This document shows, piece after piece, positions 1 to 9,025 of a stretch of DNA of 44,393 nucleotides (within the stretch, counting starts at the first letter, position 1; the number at the start of each line of letters is the position of its first letter). Source of the DNA: Flaviramulus sp. (GTDB lineage Bacteria; Bacteroidota; Bacteroidia; Flavobacteriales; Flavobacteriaceae); contig NZ_JABDMV010000019.1 in the NCBI RefSeq assembly GCF_013001275.1, forward strand, positions 1 through 44,393. The letters are read 5' to 3'. A program made the translations under genes and the position numbers. The notes below the pieces were generated by a model that made no database searches, was not told the origin of the DNA, and saw only the letters and a program-made list of their open reading frames with translations.

Positions 1-23
1 AATAACATTTAAAAACATTTACA

Positions 24-1241
24 ATGAAACTAGCAATCGTAACAGCATATCCACCAAGTAAAGTCACTTTAAATGAATATGCATACCATTTAGTAAAACA
101 CTTCAGACAAAAAGAAGATATCACAGAGTTAGTATTATTAACTGATACTACCGAAAATAAAAAAGATGTTGAATTTACAGAAGCTGGTTGTAAAATAACC
201 ATTAAAGAATGTTGGACATTTAATAGCTACACAAATATTTTAAATGTTAATAAAGCAATAAATCAAGTTAAACCAGATACTGTATTATTCAATTTACAGT
301 TTATGAAATTTGGTGATAAGAAAGTTGCTGCTGCTTTGGGTTTAATGTTACCATTAGTCTGTAAGCTTAAAAATATTCCAAACATTGTATTACTTCATAA
401 TATATTAGAAGAAGTAGATTTGGGAAGTGCAGGTTTTACCAGTAATAAATTGATGCAAAAAGTATACGGATTTATTGGGTCTACCTTAACAAGATTAATT
501 CTTCAAGCAGATACGGTTGCTGTAACTATGCAAAAGTATGTTGATATTTTAGAAGAAAAATATAATGCTAAAAATGTAAAGTTAATTCCTCATGGAACGT
601 TTGAAATACCGGAAGAACCAGATTATAAAGTACCAAAAGCACCTATGCAAATTATGACTTTTGGAAAGTTTGGAACTTACAAAAAAGTTGAAGGTATGAT
701 TGAAGCTGTTGAAAAAGTAAGACAATCTACAGGATTAGATTTAGAGGTTATTATTGCAGGAACAGACAACCCAAATGTCCCAGGTTATTTAGCTAAAGTT
801 CAAGAAGATTATAAGCATGTTCCTAAAGTGCGTTTTACAGGTTATGTTGAAGAACATGAAGTCCCAACATTATTTAATGAAAGTGCGGTAGTTGTATTTC
901 CATACACGTCTACAACAGGAAGCTCAGGCGTTTTGCACCAAGCTGGAAGTTACGGTAAAGCTGTAGTGATGCCAGATTTAGGAGATTTAGCTTTATTAGT
1001 ACAAGATGAAGGGTACAGAGGGGAGTTTTTTGAACCTACATCAGTTGAAAGTTTAGCAAAAGCTATTGAAAATATTGTGACTAATGACACATATAGAAAA
1101 GCTTTAGGTAAAGCAAATTATCAAGCAGCAACGGCACACCCTATGTCTCAAATAACCGAGATGTATTTAAATACTTTTGAAACAATTATTTTAAATAAAA
1201 TAAATGAAAATCCTACTAATACTAAAGAAGTTATGCTATAG
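24..1241 (+). CDS. GT4-type glycosyltransferase
   Basis: This 405-aa protein looks like a retaining GT-B glycosyltransferase of the GT4 group, which transfers a sugar from a nucleotide donor during cell-surface or exopolysaccharide assembly. The N-terminal acceptor half starts with a beta strand followed by a short PPS motif (MKLAIVTAYPPSK). The C-terminal donor half holds the usual linker strand (about residues 210-220), the strand ending in VRFTGYVEEHEVP, and the SSGVLHQAGSYGKAVV donor-site region near residues 300-315. No signal peptide or membrane segment is visible. It is followed by a convergent GH5-like gene; upstream genes lie outside the window. The sugar specificity cannot be read from the sequence. 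Confidence 0.8.
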   Translation: MKLAIVTAYPPSKVTLNEYAYHLVKHFRQKEDITELVLLTDTTENKKDVEFTEAGCKITIKECWTFNSYTNILNVNKAINQVKPDTVLFNLQFMKFGDKKVAAALGLMLPLVCKLKNIPNIVLLHNILEEVDLGSAGFTSNKLMQKVYGFIGSTLTRLILQADTVAVTMQKYVDILEEKYNAKNVKLIPHGTFEIPEEPDYKVPKAPMQIMTFGKFGTYKKVEGMIEAVEKVRQSTGLDLEVIIAGTDNPNVPGYLAKVQEDYKHVPKVRFTGYVEEHEVPTLFNESAVVVFPYTSTTGSSGVLHQAGSYGKAVVMPDLGDLALLVQDEGYRGEFFEPTSVESLAKAIENIVTNDTYRKALGKANYQAATAHPMSQITEMYLNTFETIILNKINENPTNTKEVML

Positions 1242-1333
1242 TATATTATTAAATCGAAGCCTTTTTTGCCCCATTTCATGTTAAAAAGTTAGTGTTTCAA
1301 ATAGAATGAATACTAATAAAAAGTCTGAAGATA

Positions 1334-2851
1334 TTAATCTTTAGCAATGTATTTAAAAGCGGGTTTACTCTCACCATTTTTGTTAATGAAACCAAAATGC
1401 TCTTGAGCCCGTTTTCTCCAAGGAAGTCCACCTACGACTTCCTTTGGTATTTCTGCAAAGTCGTATAATGTCCAAGACATAAAACTTATTTTATTACCAC
1501 TAAATATAGATTGGGCCTTTTTATGATAGGCACTTTGATCTTCTTTATTATTCCCAAAAGGATTCCATATACCTTTATATGATGACAATCCAAATTCTGT
1601 AATAGCTATCGGTTTGTTTGGGATTTCAGAATTTATAGTTAAAAAAACTTTTTCTAAATCATTCAGGTCTTCATAATAATGAAAACTAATAAAGTCTAGT
1701 TTGTCTTTTAGAATTGGAGCACTTTCTGCATTAGACCAACCAATAGTTACGGGATGCATTGGATCTGTAGATTTTACTAAATCAATCATTTTATCTAACC
1801 ACGCGACGACTAATTCTTTATTTCTTGATTCAAAATCTAAATTGGGTTCGTTTTTAATATCCCACGCTAACAAAGCATTATGGTTTTTAAAAGCGGATAC
1901 AATAGTTTCTGCGTGTCGCTGATTCAATGTCCAGTTTAAAACAGAATAATCACCATAAAAATCAAAGAGGGTTAAAACTACTTTTAATTTTTCCGCTTCT
2001 GCTAAATCTAAAACTTTTTTAAGTTTATTGAGTTTTTCTGTAATAATATTGGCTTTACCAAAATCGTCATATTGTACAAAAATCCTAATCGAATTTAAAC
2101 CAGCATCTTTTATAATTTTAAAATCTTTTGATATAGTATCAGCATCAAATGTATCACCAAACATATCCCAAGGTGTAGCTTGTGGATAATAGTTAATGCC
2201 CTTTATAATATCAACTTTTTTTATAGCTTGTACGTAAGCGTCTTTATAGCCTTTACTCGATTCTTTTATCATGTGTCTAATACGCCAAAAACCATCTTCT
2301 AACAGAAAAATTATTTTATAAGTTGCTTGTTCTGTAGATTCTAAAACAAGTGTTTCATTTTCAAAAACACGTTTAAATTCAATAACATTTTCATCTGTAA
2401 TAACAGCCAATTGACCATCTTCACTAAAAAAATTAAGGGTGGGATGGTGTTCTAAAGTGGTGCCTTCAATAGAAATATTTTTAGAAGTGTTTTGTTCTAC
2501 AAAGGCATTAATATTTTCCCGAGCACTTTCGGTATAATAATCATCAATTCCTGCTAAAGAATTGGTTTTATAAGCCACATGTTTTACATACCAAGCATCT
2601 AAATAATCATTTTCAATGGCATTTAAAGTTTGCTCATCCATTGGTCGCCCTTCATTATTTAATGGAGCCCATTCTATTTTTGGTAAGTATTGGTCTATTT
2701 TTTTTATTTCTGTATGCAGCATAGTACTGCGATCTGCACCCGTATTTAAATAACTATATATACTGCCAATTCCAAATAACACGAAAGCAATAATCGCAAT
2801 GTAAGTAAGCAATAAGACACTACGTAGTATGTTTTTGTTTATACTTGTCAT
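1334..2851 (-). CDS. Membrane-anchored GH5-like glycoside hydrolase with NTF2-like insert
   Basis: This 505-aa protein has one N-terminal membrane anchor (about residues 10-33). A region of about 150 residues follows that looks like an NTF2/SnoaL-type alpha-beta domain (roughly 75-200), then a TIM-barrel glycoside hydrolase domain (about 215-500). The barrel carries both carboxylates expected for clan GH-A: the acid/base E335 in WDIKNEPN and the nucleophile E419 in AITEFGLSS; H391 in the FHYYE strand is also conserved. It probably cuts or trims a beta-linked polysaccharide at the periplasmic or outer face. Its ATG overlaps the upstream stop by 4 nt (ATGA), so it is the last gene of a coupled three-gene operon. 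Substrate unknown; GH family number tentative. Confidence 0.75.
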   Translation of the reverse strand: MTSINKNILRSVLLLTYIAIIAFVLFGIGSIYSYLNTGADRSTMLHTEIKKIDQYLPKIEWAPLNNEGRPMDEQTLNAIENDYLDAWYVKHVAYKTNSLAGIDDYYTESARENINAFVEQNTSKNISIEGTTLEHHPTLNFFSEDGQLAVITDENVIEFKRVFENETLVLESTEQATYKIIFLLEDGFWRIRHMIKESSKGYKDAYVQAIKKVDIIKGINYYPQATPWDMFGDTFDADTISKDFKIIKDAGLNSIRIFVQYDDFGKANIITEKLNKLKKVLDLAEAEKLKVVLTLFDFYGDYSVLNWTLNQRHAETIVSAFKNHNALLAWDIKNEPNLDFESRNKELVVAWLDKMIDLVKSTDPMHPVTIGWSNAESAPILKDKLDFISFHYYEDLNDLEKVFLTINSEIPNKPIAITEFGLSSYKGIWNPFGNNKEDQSAYHKKAQSIFSGNKISFMSWTLYDFAEIPKEVVGGLPWRKRAQEHFGFINKNGESKPAFKYIAKD

Positions 2852-4047
2852 AGCTTAATATTAGGATATGTTTTCTCAATGCCAGCCGTTTTAATTTTAA
2901 ACGTATAATTTTTACCAGGGAAATTGTTATTGTCTAATTTAAAAGTTACATAACCCTCAAAAGAACTTTTGGTAAGTGTTTCTAGTTTAATATCATTTTC
3001 ATAAACTGAAAGAGAAACTTCCAAACCATCAGGAATCATTTGACTCATAAAACTTTTTAAAGGACCAACGTTTATCGTTCTATTACTTTCTGAAAAGACC
3101 GCATTAAAATCCGAAATTATAGGCTTGTACACTAATTCAATTTGGTTGCTTTCTGCCATACCTTCAACATAGGCTTTTACAGTCCATTGGTCTTCATGGT
3201 CTGGATGTATCATTTTAGCATGTGCAACACCATTTATAGCTGTGCCAAAAGTTTTTAAAATATGGTTAGAATTATTACTAATAAAAAACTCGACATAAGT
3301 GCCATCGCTAACTAAATTACCATACTTATCGTTTATTATTGAGGTTGAAAAAGTGGTGATTTGATTGCCATCAGCATAGTCATGATTTCTTTGATAAGAA
3401 ATATCAAAACCTGTTGGTATTGCAGGCATTACATTAACCGTAAATTCTTTAGAATTTAAGCCTAAACATTCTGAAGACACCAATATTCTTCCTGTTTTTG
3501 TTTCTGAGTAAATGTTTTTATAAGCTATTCTGTTTTTTATAAGAATATCCTCATTACTTTGATTATCTAAAAATTGATGTTTTACAGTTACTTTAGTGCC
3601 GTCAACCAAAGGATTATCAAAACTATCTGTTGGAATAACAACTAGCATGGAATAATCTGTTCCACCAGCTTGAATACTTGGCGGACCTAAATATGTTTCT
3701 AGAACAACTGTTTTTTGTTTAGAAATAATGTTGAATGTTCCGGAAAGCAAACTTTTGCCTAATAATTTCCAACTAACAAAACCTGTTTTGTTACTTATTG
3801 ATTCGGGTATTTGATAATTTAGATAATCAGATTCTGCCAATGGAGTTATTATGGTTGAGCCATAACTATTACTCACGTATAATCTAGGAGTTTCTTCCGT
3901 ATATCCAGAAAATTTTAAAATAATAGACTGACCAGCTTCAAATGTAGTTTCCTGAGTTAGCAGTTGAATACCTTCAATATTATTTGAAGGTATTGATAAC
4001 AATGCCAACAATGCTGAAATAAGGGAGTATGTGATTTTTAACTTCAT
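2848..4047 (-). CDS. Secreted protein with Ig-like / invasin-like domains
   Basis: I do not recognise a named family for this 399-aa protein. It has a hydrophobic N-terminal segment (about residues 5-20), compatible with a signal peptide, and is then almost entirely beta-rich. At least two segments have the look of invasin/Big_1-type Ig domains: DSFDNPLVDGTKVTVK near residue 140 and NDKYGNLVSDGTYVEFFI near 240. Such domains usually act as spacers or carbohydrate/protein contacts outside the cell. It is translationally coupled on both sides: its start shares a base with the stop of the 1029-aa membrane protein (TAATG), and its stop overlaps the GH5-like gene. A periplasmic partner of those two is an inference. 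Confidence 0.55.
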   Translation of the reverse strand: MKLKITYSLISALLALLSIPSNNIEGIQLLTQETTFEAGQSIILKFSGYTEETPRLYVSNSYGSTIITPLAESDYLNYQIPESISNKTGFVSWKLLGKSLLSGTFNIISKQKTVVLETYLGPPSIQAGGTDYSMLVVIPTDSFDNPLVDGTKVTVKHQFLDNQSNEDILIKNRIAYKNIYSETKTGRILVSSECLGLNSKEFTVNVMPAIPTGFDISYQRNHDYADGNQITTFSTSIINDKYGNLVSDGTYVEFFISNNSNHILKTFGTAINGVAHAKMIHPDHEDQWTVKAYVEGMAESNQIELVYKPIISDFNAVFSESNRTINVGPLKSFMSQMIPDGLEVSLSVYENDIKLETLTKSSFEGYVTFKLDNNNFPGKNYTFKIKTAGIEKTYPNIKL

Positions 4048-7000
4048 TAATTAGGGTTACCTATATAGGTGTTTATTTCAATTTTTATAAAACTATAGTT
4101 TACGTTTTTTATAGGTTGCAAAATCGTTTGCGTTTGATTAAATATACGATTGGGCACCACCTTATTAGAAATAGACTCGTTTGGTAATCCATTCACAAAG
4201 CAGTTTTTCATATCTTCATTTATAACCTTAATTGTATCATTTTTTAAAATTGAATATTCAAAAGATTGTTGTCGTTGTTGCCTGATTCCTTCTGCAATAA
4301 ATTGATGATCTACCCAAAGCATTTTTTTGTTTTCATCATAATATGTAAACAACAATTGCGGAATAGTGACTTCTGCCAATCCAGAATTAAATAGTTTTCC
4401 TTTAATACTTTCTTCTGATATATCTAAATCACTTAAACTTGTTCCTTTATATAAATCTGAGCCCGAAACATTCCCCGCAATTTGTAAGTTGAATTTTGTA
4501 GGTTGTTCTTCAAATTCAATAGGAGTAAACTCATCTGGATTAAATGTTTTGGGAATAGAGTCCTGAGTTTTAGACCATGCAATACCTTCAAAATTAATTT
4601 TGAAAGAACTCACTTCCTTTGGCATGAGCTTATGTTTTACATGATATTTCGCATTATAAGCAGCTAATTCTTTATTCTCATCGTTATATAATGTACCTTT
4701 TAAAACCACATCGGCAGGAACGTTATCAATATTTTGAACTTCACCAATCAAAGCATAACTGCCATTATGTTTTACGAGTTTAGCGGAGAGAATTTCTAAA
4801 ACGGGTTGTTTTAAAACATCTTCGTGGTGGGTCTGTTCTGTGGTAATGCGTCGCCGTCCTTGATTAAAATATTTGGTTACATTATCAGAGTATAATTGGT
4901 CTGGAGGTAAATCTAAATCAATATCATCAGGATTTACGTACCATTTACCATTTAGTTTGGTTAAGGTTTTATTATCGGTTTTACTTATTTTTTCCAAAGG
5001 AGTTATCCATTTAGTATTCACTTTTACAGCAGCTAAACTATCAGTCTTCGATGTTATTATGGTTTCTATAGCATCTAATTTGGCGTAGGAGCTCAATAAA
5101 CCATCAGTCACCGAAATTTCTAACATATATTGAGCAATAGGCAAATTACTTTTTGGATTTATAAGACTATGTGCAGTCTCAAATTCTTTAAAATCTAAAG
5201 CATCATAATAGGCCAATAAAGCATTTTCTGGCGAATGATGCGAATCATTTTTTATATAGAATAGATACATTCCATAAAACACAATAATCGCTAAAATTAC
5301 AGACCAAATATGGGTTATTTTAAGAACAGTTTTTGAAAATATAGTATAGGTAATTGGGAATTTTAAAAAGTCTGGAACACTTTTTACTTTGGTTTTTAAT
5401 GCATTTATCCACAGCATCTGAATAGTTAAAATAAAAGCAATAATAACGGTTAAAAAAGGCATTATACCCCAAAGTATTTTCGACCATTTAGGTACATCAT
5501 CTTTTGGTAAAATAGAAGAAACAGGAGGGACATTTAATTTTTCCCAAACTAGTATACCATTTTCTAATTGCCTTAAGCGTTGCCAACCGCAGAAATATAA
5601 TATAGGATCGTAAAATTTATCGTTAGAAAAAATATACTTAAAATTATATTTTTCTGGTGTGGTTAAAAATTGTTGTAAAGAGCCAATACCTTCAACACCT
5701 TTAAATTTAGAATTCTCTAAACGCTCAATAGGTCGCGTTGTTAATTCTGGTAAACGTCTTGCAGAATGGTAATTTCCATCTACACTCATTGCATTGGTTT
5801 GTGCAGATAACCATGCCATTTGGTCGCCAAAACCTAAGGTCATATACCGCCAATTATCGTGCTGGTCTTGATTTAGAAAGTTTATTATGGGCAACATATT
5901 TATTTGTTGCGGTTGCGATGGCCTAAAATAACTCAGACTCATAGTAAATATGGCCATAAACAGAAAGAGACCAGCTAATAATCCACCAATTATTCTGTGG
6001 TAAATAGCTCCAAATTTAACCTGAATGAGTTGTTTTAAATCGCCTTCAGCGAAACGGTATACAAATTCTCCAAAAATTGGCAAGGACATTATAGATGCCC
6101 ATAGTGTAAAACGGTCTAGTGTTAATATATTAAATGCTGTTTCTCCTAAAAATAATCGCGGAATAAAAGTAGTGCCCCCAGTACCTAAAACGGTAAGAAT
6201 CGTTATTGAAAGTCCAAAAAACAGATAGCGCTTGCTATAATACCTATAGAAAATATAAGGCAACAGTATTAGTAAAACGCCCCATGGAATTAAAAAGAAT
6301 ACCAAACCAGAGGAGGTAATCTCTAAAAAGTTATCTCGTGATCCATGTGGAATTGGAACTTGAGTAATTGGGTTGTTCTTAGAGTTTATCCAGTATGGTA
6401 AAATACAACCCACTATAATGACTAAGGATAGCATTCCAAAACTAATAATACGCTTAAAGAGTTTAAAGAAACTATTAATAAATACTTTAAATGTAATGGC
6501 TTTGGTCGAATCAACTTGTTCTCTAGAAACATCCATAATAACCATTCCAATTAATGGAAAAATAAAAAAGATCATTCCAAAAATGGGGGTTACATGATGC
6601 GATGTTACCGTAACTGAAATTAAAGAAAGCGATGTAAAAAGATATTTATAACGTCCTGTTTTTAGCCATAAATATATTTCGGGTAGTGAATGCATTAAAA
6701 CTGATATTCCTATAATACTCGGTAATTGCCCAAATACATGTAAAGTCTCCACAAATGATGATGATAAAACAGCTAAAATAGAAGCGTAACCAGCAACAGT
6801 TTTATTTGATGTAATAAGTAAAGAGAAACGATAAACACCAGTAATAAATAGCACAATACTAATTAGTGCTACCGTAAACATGCCAAATTTTAATCCACCA
6901 ACAAGAGATAATACTGCAATGGATTGATGCACTAATGGCGGATAGCTCATAACGGTAAAACCGGTATACCATTTATAGTTCCACGGTTCAAACCAACTAT

Positions 7001-7136
7001 TAGCATAGTGGTCTGCAAAGAATAAATGGATTAAAGCATCATAGGTAGTCTCTAAAGTAAAAAATATAGAGGTGCCATGAAAAGCTATTCCTATAAGTAG
7101 GGCAACAATTAAGTATTTATTTGAGGTTTCTTTCAT
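4047..7136 (-). CDS. Large multi-spanning GT-C-like membrane protein (PTPS-related family)
   Basis: This 1029-aa protein has about ten or more hydrophobic segments in its first 600 residues. The first (about 8-26) is followed by a loop with acidic residues and aromatic-rich sequence (TYDALIHLFFADHY, then WYTGFTVMSYPP), the layout of GT-C glycosyltransferases. It resembles the membrane proteins annotated as 6-pyruvoyl-tetrahydropterin synthase related, a name that does not imply pterin chemistry. Two further hydrophobic segments near 555-630 lead into a soluble C-terminal part (about 640-1029) with a short NTF2-like stretch and beta-rich segments. First gene of a coupled trio with the Ig-like and GH5-like genes. 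A role in polymerising or exporting an extracellular glycan is plausible but not proven. Confidence 0.65.
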   Translation of the reverse strand: MKETSNKYLIVALLIGIAFHGTSIFFTLETTYDALIHLFFADHYANSWFEPWNYKWYTGFTVMSYPPLVHQSIAVLSLVGGLKFGMFTVALISIVLFITGVYRFSLLITSNKTVAGYASILAVLSSSFVETLHVFGQLPSIIGISVLMHSLPEIYLWLKTGRYKYLFTSLSLISVTVTSHHVTPIFGMIFFIFPLIGMVIMDVSREQVDSTKAITFKVFINSFFKLFKRIISFGMLSLVIIVGCILPYWINSKNNPITQVPIPHGSRDNFLEITSSGLVFFLIPWGVLLILLPYIFYRYYSKRYLFFGLSITILTVLGTGGTTFIPRLFLGETAFNILTLDRFTLWASIMSLPIFGEFVYRFAEGDLKQLIQVKFGAIYHRIIGGLLAGLFLFMAIFTMSLSYFRPSQPQQINMLPIINFLNQDQHDNWRYMTLGFGDQMAWLSAQTNAMSVDGNYHSARRLPELTTRPIERLENSKFKGVEGIGSLQQFLTTPEKYNFKYIFSNDKFYDPILYFCGWQRLRQLENGILVWEKLNVPPVSSILPKDDVPKWSKILWGIMPFLTVIIAFILTIQMLWINALKTKVKSVPDFLKFPITYTIFSKTVLKITHIWSVILAIIVFYGMYLFYIKNDSHHSPENALLAYYDALDFKEFETAHSLINPKSNLPIAQYMLEISVTDGLLSSYAKLDAIETIITSKTDSLAAVKVNTKWITPLEKISKTDNKTLTKLNGKWYVNPDDIDLDLPPDQLYSDNVTKYFNQGRRRITTEQTHHEDVLKQPVLEILSAKLVKHNGSYALIGEVQNIDNVPADVVLKGTLYNDENKELAAYNAKYHVKHKLMPKEVSSFKINFEGIAWSKTQDSIPKTFNPDEFTPIEFEEQPTKFNLQIAGNVSGSDLYKGTSLSDLDISEESIKGKLFNSGLAEVTIPQLLFTYYDENKKMLWVDHQFIAEGIRQQRQQSFEYSILKNDTIKVINEDMKNCFVNGLPNESISNKVVPNRIFNQTQTILQPIKNVNYSFIKIEINTYIGNPN

Positions 7137-7204
7137 TTATTACTTGAACGGTAATAGCTACAGGGTAAAGATAAAAAATTTATGTACGGTAAATTATTTT
7201 ATTT

Positions 7205-7231
7205 ATCTACACAAATCTACCATTCATCTAC
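7205..7231. promoter_or_regulatory. Three phased ATCTAC direct repeats in a divergent gap
   Basis: ATCTAC occurs at 7205-7210, 7215-7220 and 7226-7231, spaced 10 and 11 bp, about one helical turn each. The array sits between the divergent 1029-aa membrane protein gene (start 7136) and the REC-GT2 gene (start 7319). Such phasing fits cooperative binding of a DNA-binding protein to one face of the helix. The regulator is unknown; LytTR-type proteins also use direct repeats but with a different consensus. Confidence 0.5.
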
Positions 7232-7281
7232 ACTTGCCTATGGCTTAGGCTAAATATTAATTTTAAAAAACCTTTCGAATG

Positions 7282-7289
7282 TACATTTG
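7282..7289 (+). promoter_or_regulatory. -7 box of the REC-GT2 gene
   Basis: TACATTTG matches the Bacteroidota -7 consensus TAnnTTTG exactly and ends 29 nt before the ATG at 7319. No clear TTTG -33 element is seen about 20 nt upstream, which would fit a promoter needing an activator, possibly one that binds the ATCTAC array further upstream. Confidence 0.5.
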
Positions 7290-7318
7290 TACTGTAAATA
7301 ATTACAAAATCATTTATT

Positions 7319-8506
7319 ATGAAAATATTAGCCATAGACGATCAACAATTAGTATTACTACCAATACAGAAAAGATTAAAAGATTTAGGATATAATATAA
7401 AAATTGAAACAGACGCGGTTGCTGCAATTAGTCTTTATAATTCTTTTAATCCAGATTTGGTGATTGTAGATATTAATATGCCAGGTGTTTCAGGATTAGA
7501 AATTGTAAAATATATAAGAAATTCTAAAAATAACATTACACCAATAATGGTTTTATCTGGTAATACCCAAGATAGCGTTATAACCGCTGGTTTCGAATTA
7601 GGAATTAATGATTATATGAAAAAACCATTAAGTCTAAACGAAATTTGTGCACGTGTAAAACGATTGATTGGTGCTCCAGAAGTTCAAAATAATACTACTA
7701 AAAGTGAAGTGATAATTCAAGAACGATGTGTTGGTGTTGTAATTCCATGTTATAATGAAGAAGATCGTTTATTAAGTCAAGAATTTACAGACTATATAGA
7801 TAAAAATTCTGGTTATCATTTATGTTTTGTGAACGATGGAAGTAAAGATAGAACTTTGGAAGTTTTAAAAGAATTACAAAAAGGTAGAGAGGATTTTATA
7901 ACGGTTTATGATTGTGATAAAAATGGAGGTAAAGCAGAAGCTGTGCGTTTAGGAATGCTTCATATGGCTAAAAAAGAAGACTTAGATTATATAGGATTTT
8001 TAGATGCCGATTTATCTACAGATTTAGCAGATTTTGACGATTTAGTTAAAACCATAGAAACTTCAGATTTTAAAATTGTAAGTGGTTCTCGTATTACAAG
8101 AATGGGCGCAGATATTACTAAAGAATCTGCAAGAAAAATAATTAGTTTAACTATTAATTTCATTATTAGAAAGATATTAAAAATGGATTTTAAAGACACC
8201 CAATGTGGCGCTAAAATCTTCCATAAAGATGTTGTTGGTATTGCTTTTAATAAACGATTTGTAACGCAATGGATTTTTGATGTCGAAATCTTTAAAAGGA
8301 TGAGTAAGCATTTCGGATTAGCACAAGCAAAATCTATGCTTTGCGAGCAACCATTAAAAAGGTGGATACATGCCGATGGTTCTAAGCTTTCAATGAAAGA
8401 TTCTGTAAAAATTATTGGTCAATTAGCTCAAATTGCTTGGGTTTATAGAGGAAAGAAAGTAGATTCTAAAACTGTATTAGTAAAAGAATTGAACGTAGCT
8501 TATTAA
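7319..8506 (+). CDS. Response-regulator receiver fused to a GT2 (DPM1-like) glycosyltransferase
   Basis: This 395-aa protein has two domains. Residues 1-118 form a CheY-like receiver with all key residues: acidic pair D7/D8, phospho-acceptor D51 in VIVDINMPG, S80, and K102 before P103. Residues about 136-380 form a GT-A/GT2 domain of the dolichyl-phosphate-mannose-synthase-like type: VVIPCYNEED, VNDGSKDRT, the metal-binding D229-A-D231 in FLDADLST, VSGSR and DTQCGAKIF. No membrane helix is evident, so it is probably cytosolic. The arrangement suggests that phosphorylation controls sugar transfer directly, with no transcription step. No histidine kinase is present in the window. It lies 5 nt (stop) to 11 nt upstream of a degenerate GT2 gene and in a run ending with manA, so mannose chemistry is a reasonable guess. 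Confidence 0.85.
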   Translation: MKILAIDDQQLVLLPIQKRLKDLGYNIKIETDAVAAISLYNSFNPDLVIVDINMPGVSGLEIVKYIRNSKNNITPIMVLSGNTQDSVITAGFELGINDYMKKPLSLNEICARVKRLIGAPEVQNNTTKSEVIIQERCVGVVIPCYNEEDRLLSQEFTDYIDKNSGYHLCFVNDGSKDRTLEVLKELQKGREDFITVYDCDKNGGKAEAVRLGMLHMAKKEDLDYIGFLDADLSTDLADFDDLVKTIETSDFKIVSGSRITRMGADITKESARKIISLTINFIIRKILKMDFKDTQCGAKIFHKDVVGIAFNKRFVTQWIFDVEIFKRMSKHFGLAQAKSMLCEQPLKRWIHADGSKLSMKDSVKIIGQLAQIAWVYRGKKVDSKTVLVKELNVAY

Positions 8507-8517
8507 TTTAATTGACA

Positions 8518-9021
8518 ATGAAAATAGGAATCATTATAGTATTTCATAATAACGAAAAGGATATTGATACTGGTTTTTTTATTGATTATCTAAATCAAGC
8601 TTTAAACTTAGAGCTCTGTTTAGTAAATAATGCCAGTAGAGATAATACCTTTCAATTGCTAAAAGAAATAAAAGAGTCGTGCTCAACAAAAGTTTCTATA
8701 GTCGATATAAAAAAATTTAAATCAGATACTTCGGCCGTAAGATCTGGGGCAAGATACATGTTCAATCAATTCGATTTAAATCACATAGGATACATTAGCA
8801 CTAATTTAATAAATAATAAGGCTTACACTATAAATAGTATAATTAAGGCTTTGAGTAAGAACCAGAATATTATTTTAAAATATAATATGAGTGTTATAGA
8901 AAAAAAGGAAATAAAGCAAACATTGTTTCAAAGTGTGTTTTCCATAATAGAGTATTTAGAAAAATTAAAGAAGAATAAGCAGCTTGTTAATTTACAAAGT
9001 GAATTGAATAATAAAAGATAA
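8518..9021 (+). CDS. Degenerate GT2-like protein lacking the DxD motif
   Basis: This is a 167-aa protein from the ATG at 8518; a TTG six bases earlier is in frame but unlikely. It is collinear with the front half of the GT2 domain of the preceding gene: IIIVFHNNEKD matches VVIPCYNEED, LVNNASRDNT matches FVNDGSKDRT, and HIGYISTNLIN stands where the neighbour has YIGFLDADLST. The metal-binding Asp residues are therefore replaced by Ser/Asn and the C-terminal acceptor half is missing. The frame is intact with normal codon use, so it does not look like fresh decay. It may be a non-catalytic partner or regulator of the REC-GT2 enzyme. It ends 4 nt before manA. Confidence 0.65.
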   Translation: MKIGIIIVFHNNEKDIDTGFFIDYLNQALNLELCLVNNASRDNTFQLLKEIKESCSTKVSIVDIKKFKSDTSAVRSGARYMFNQFDLNHIGYISTNLINNKAYTINSIIKALSKNQNIILKYNMSVIEKKEIKQTLFQSVFSIIEYLEKLKKNKQLVNLQSELNNKR

Positions 9022-9025
9022 AATC

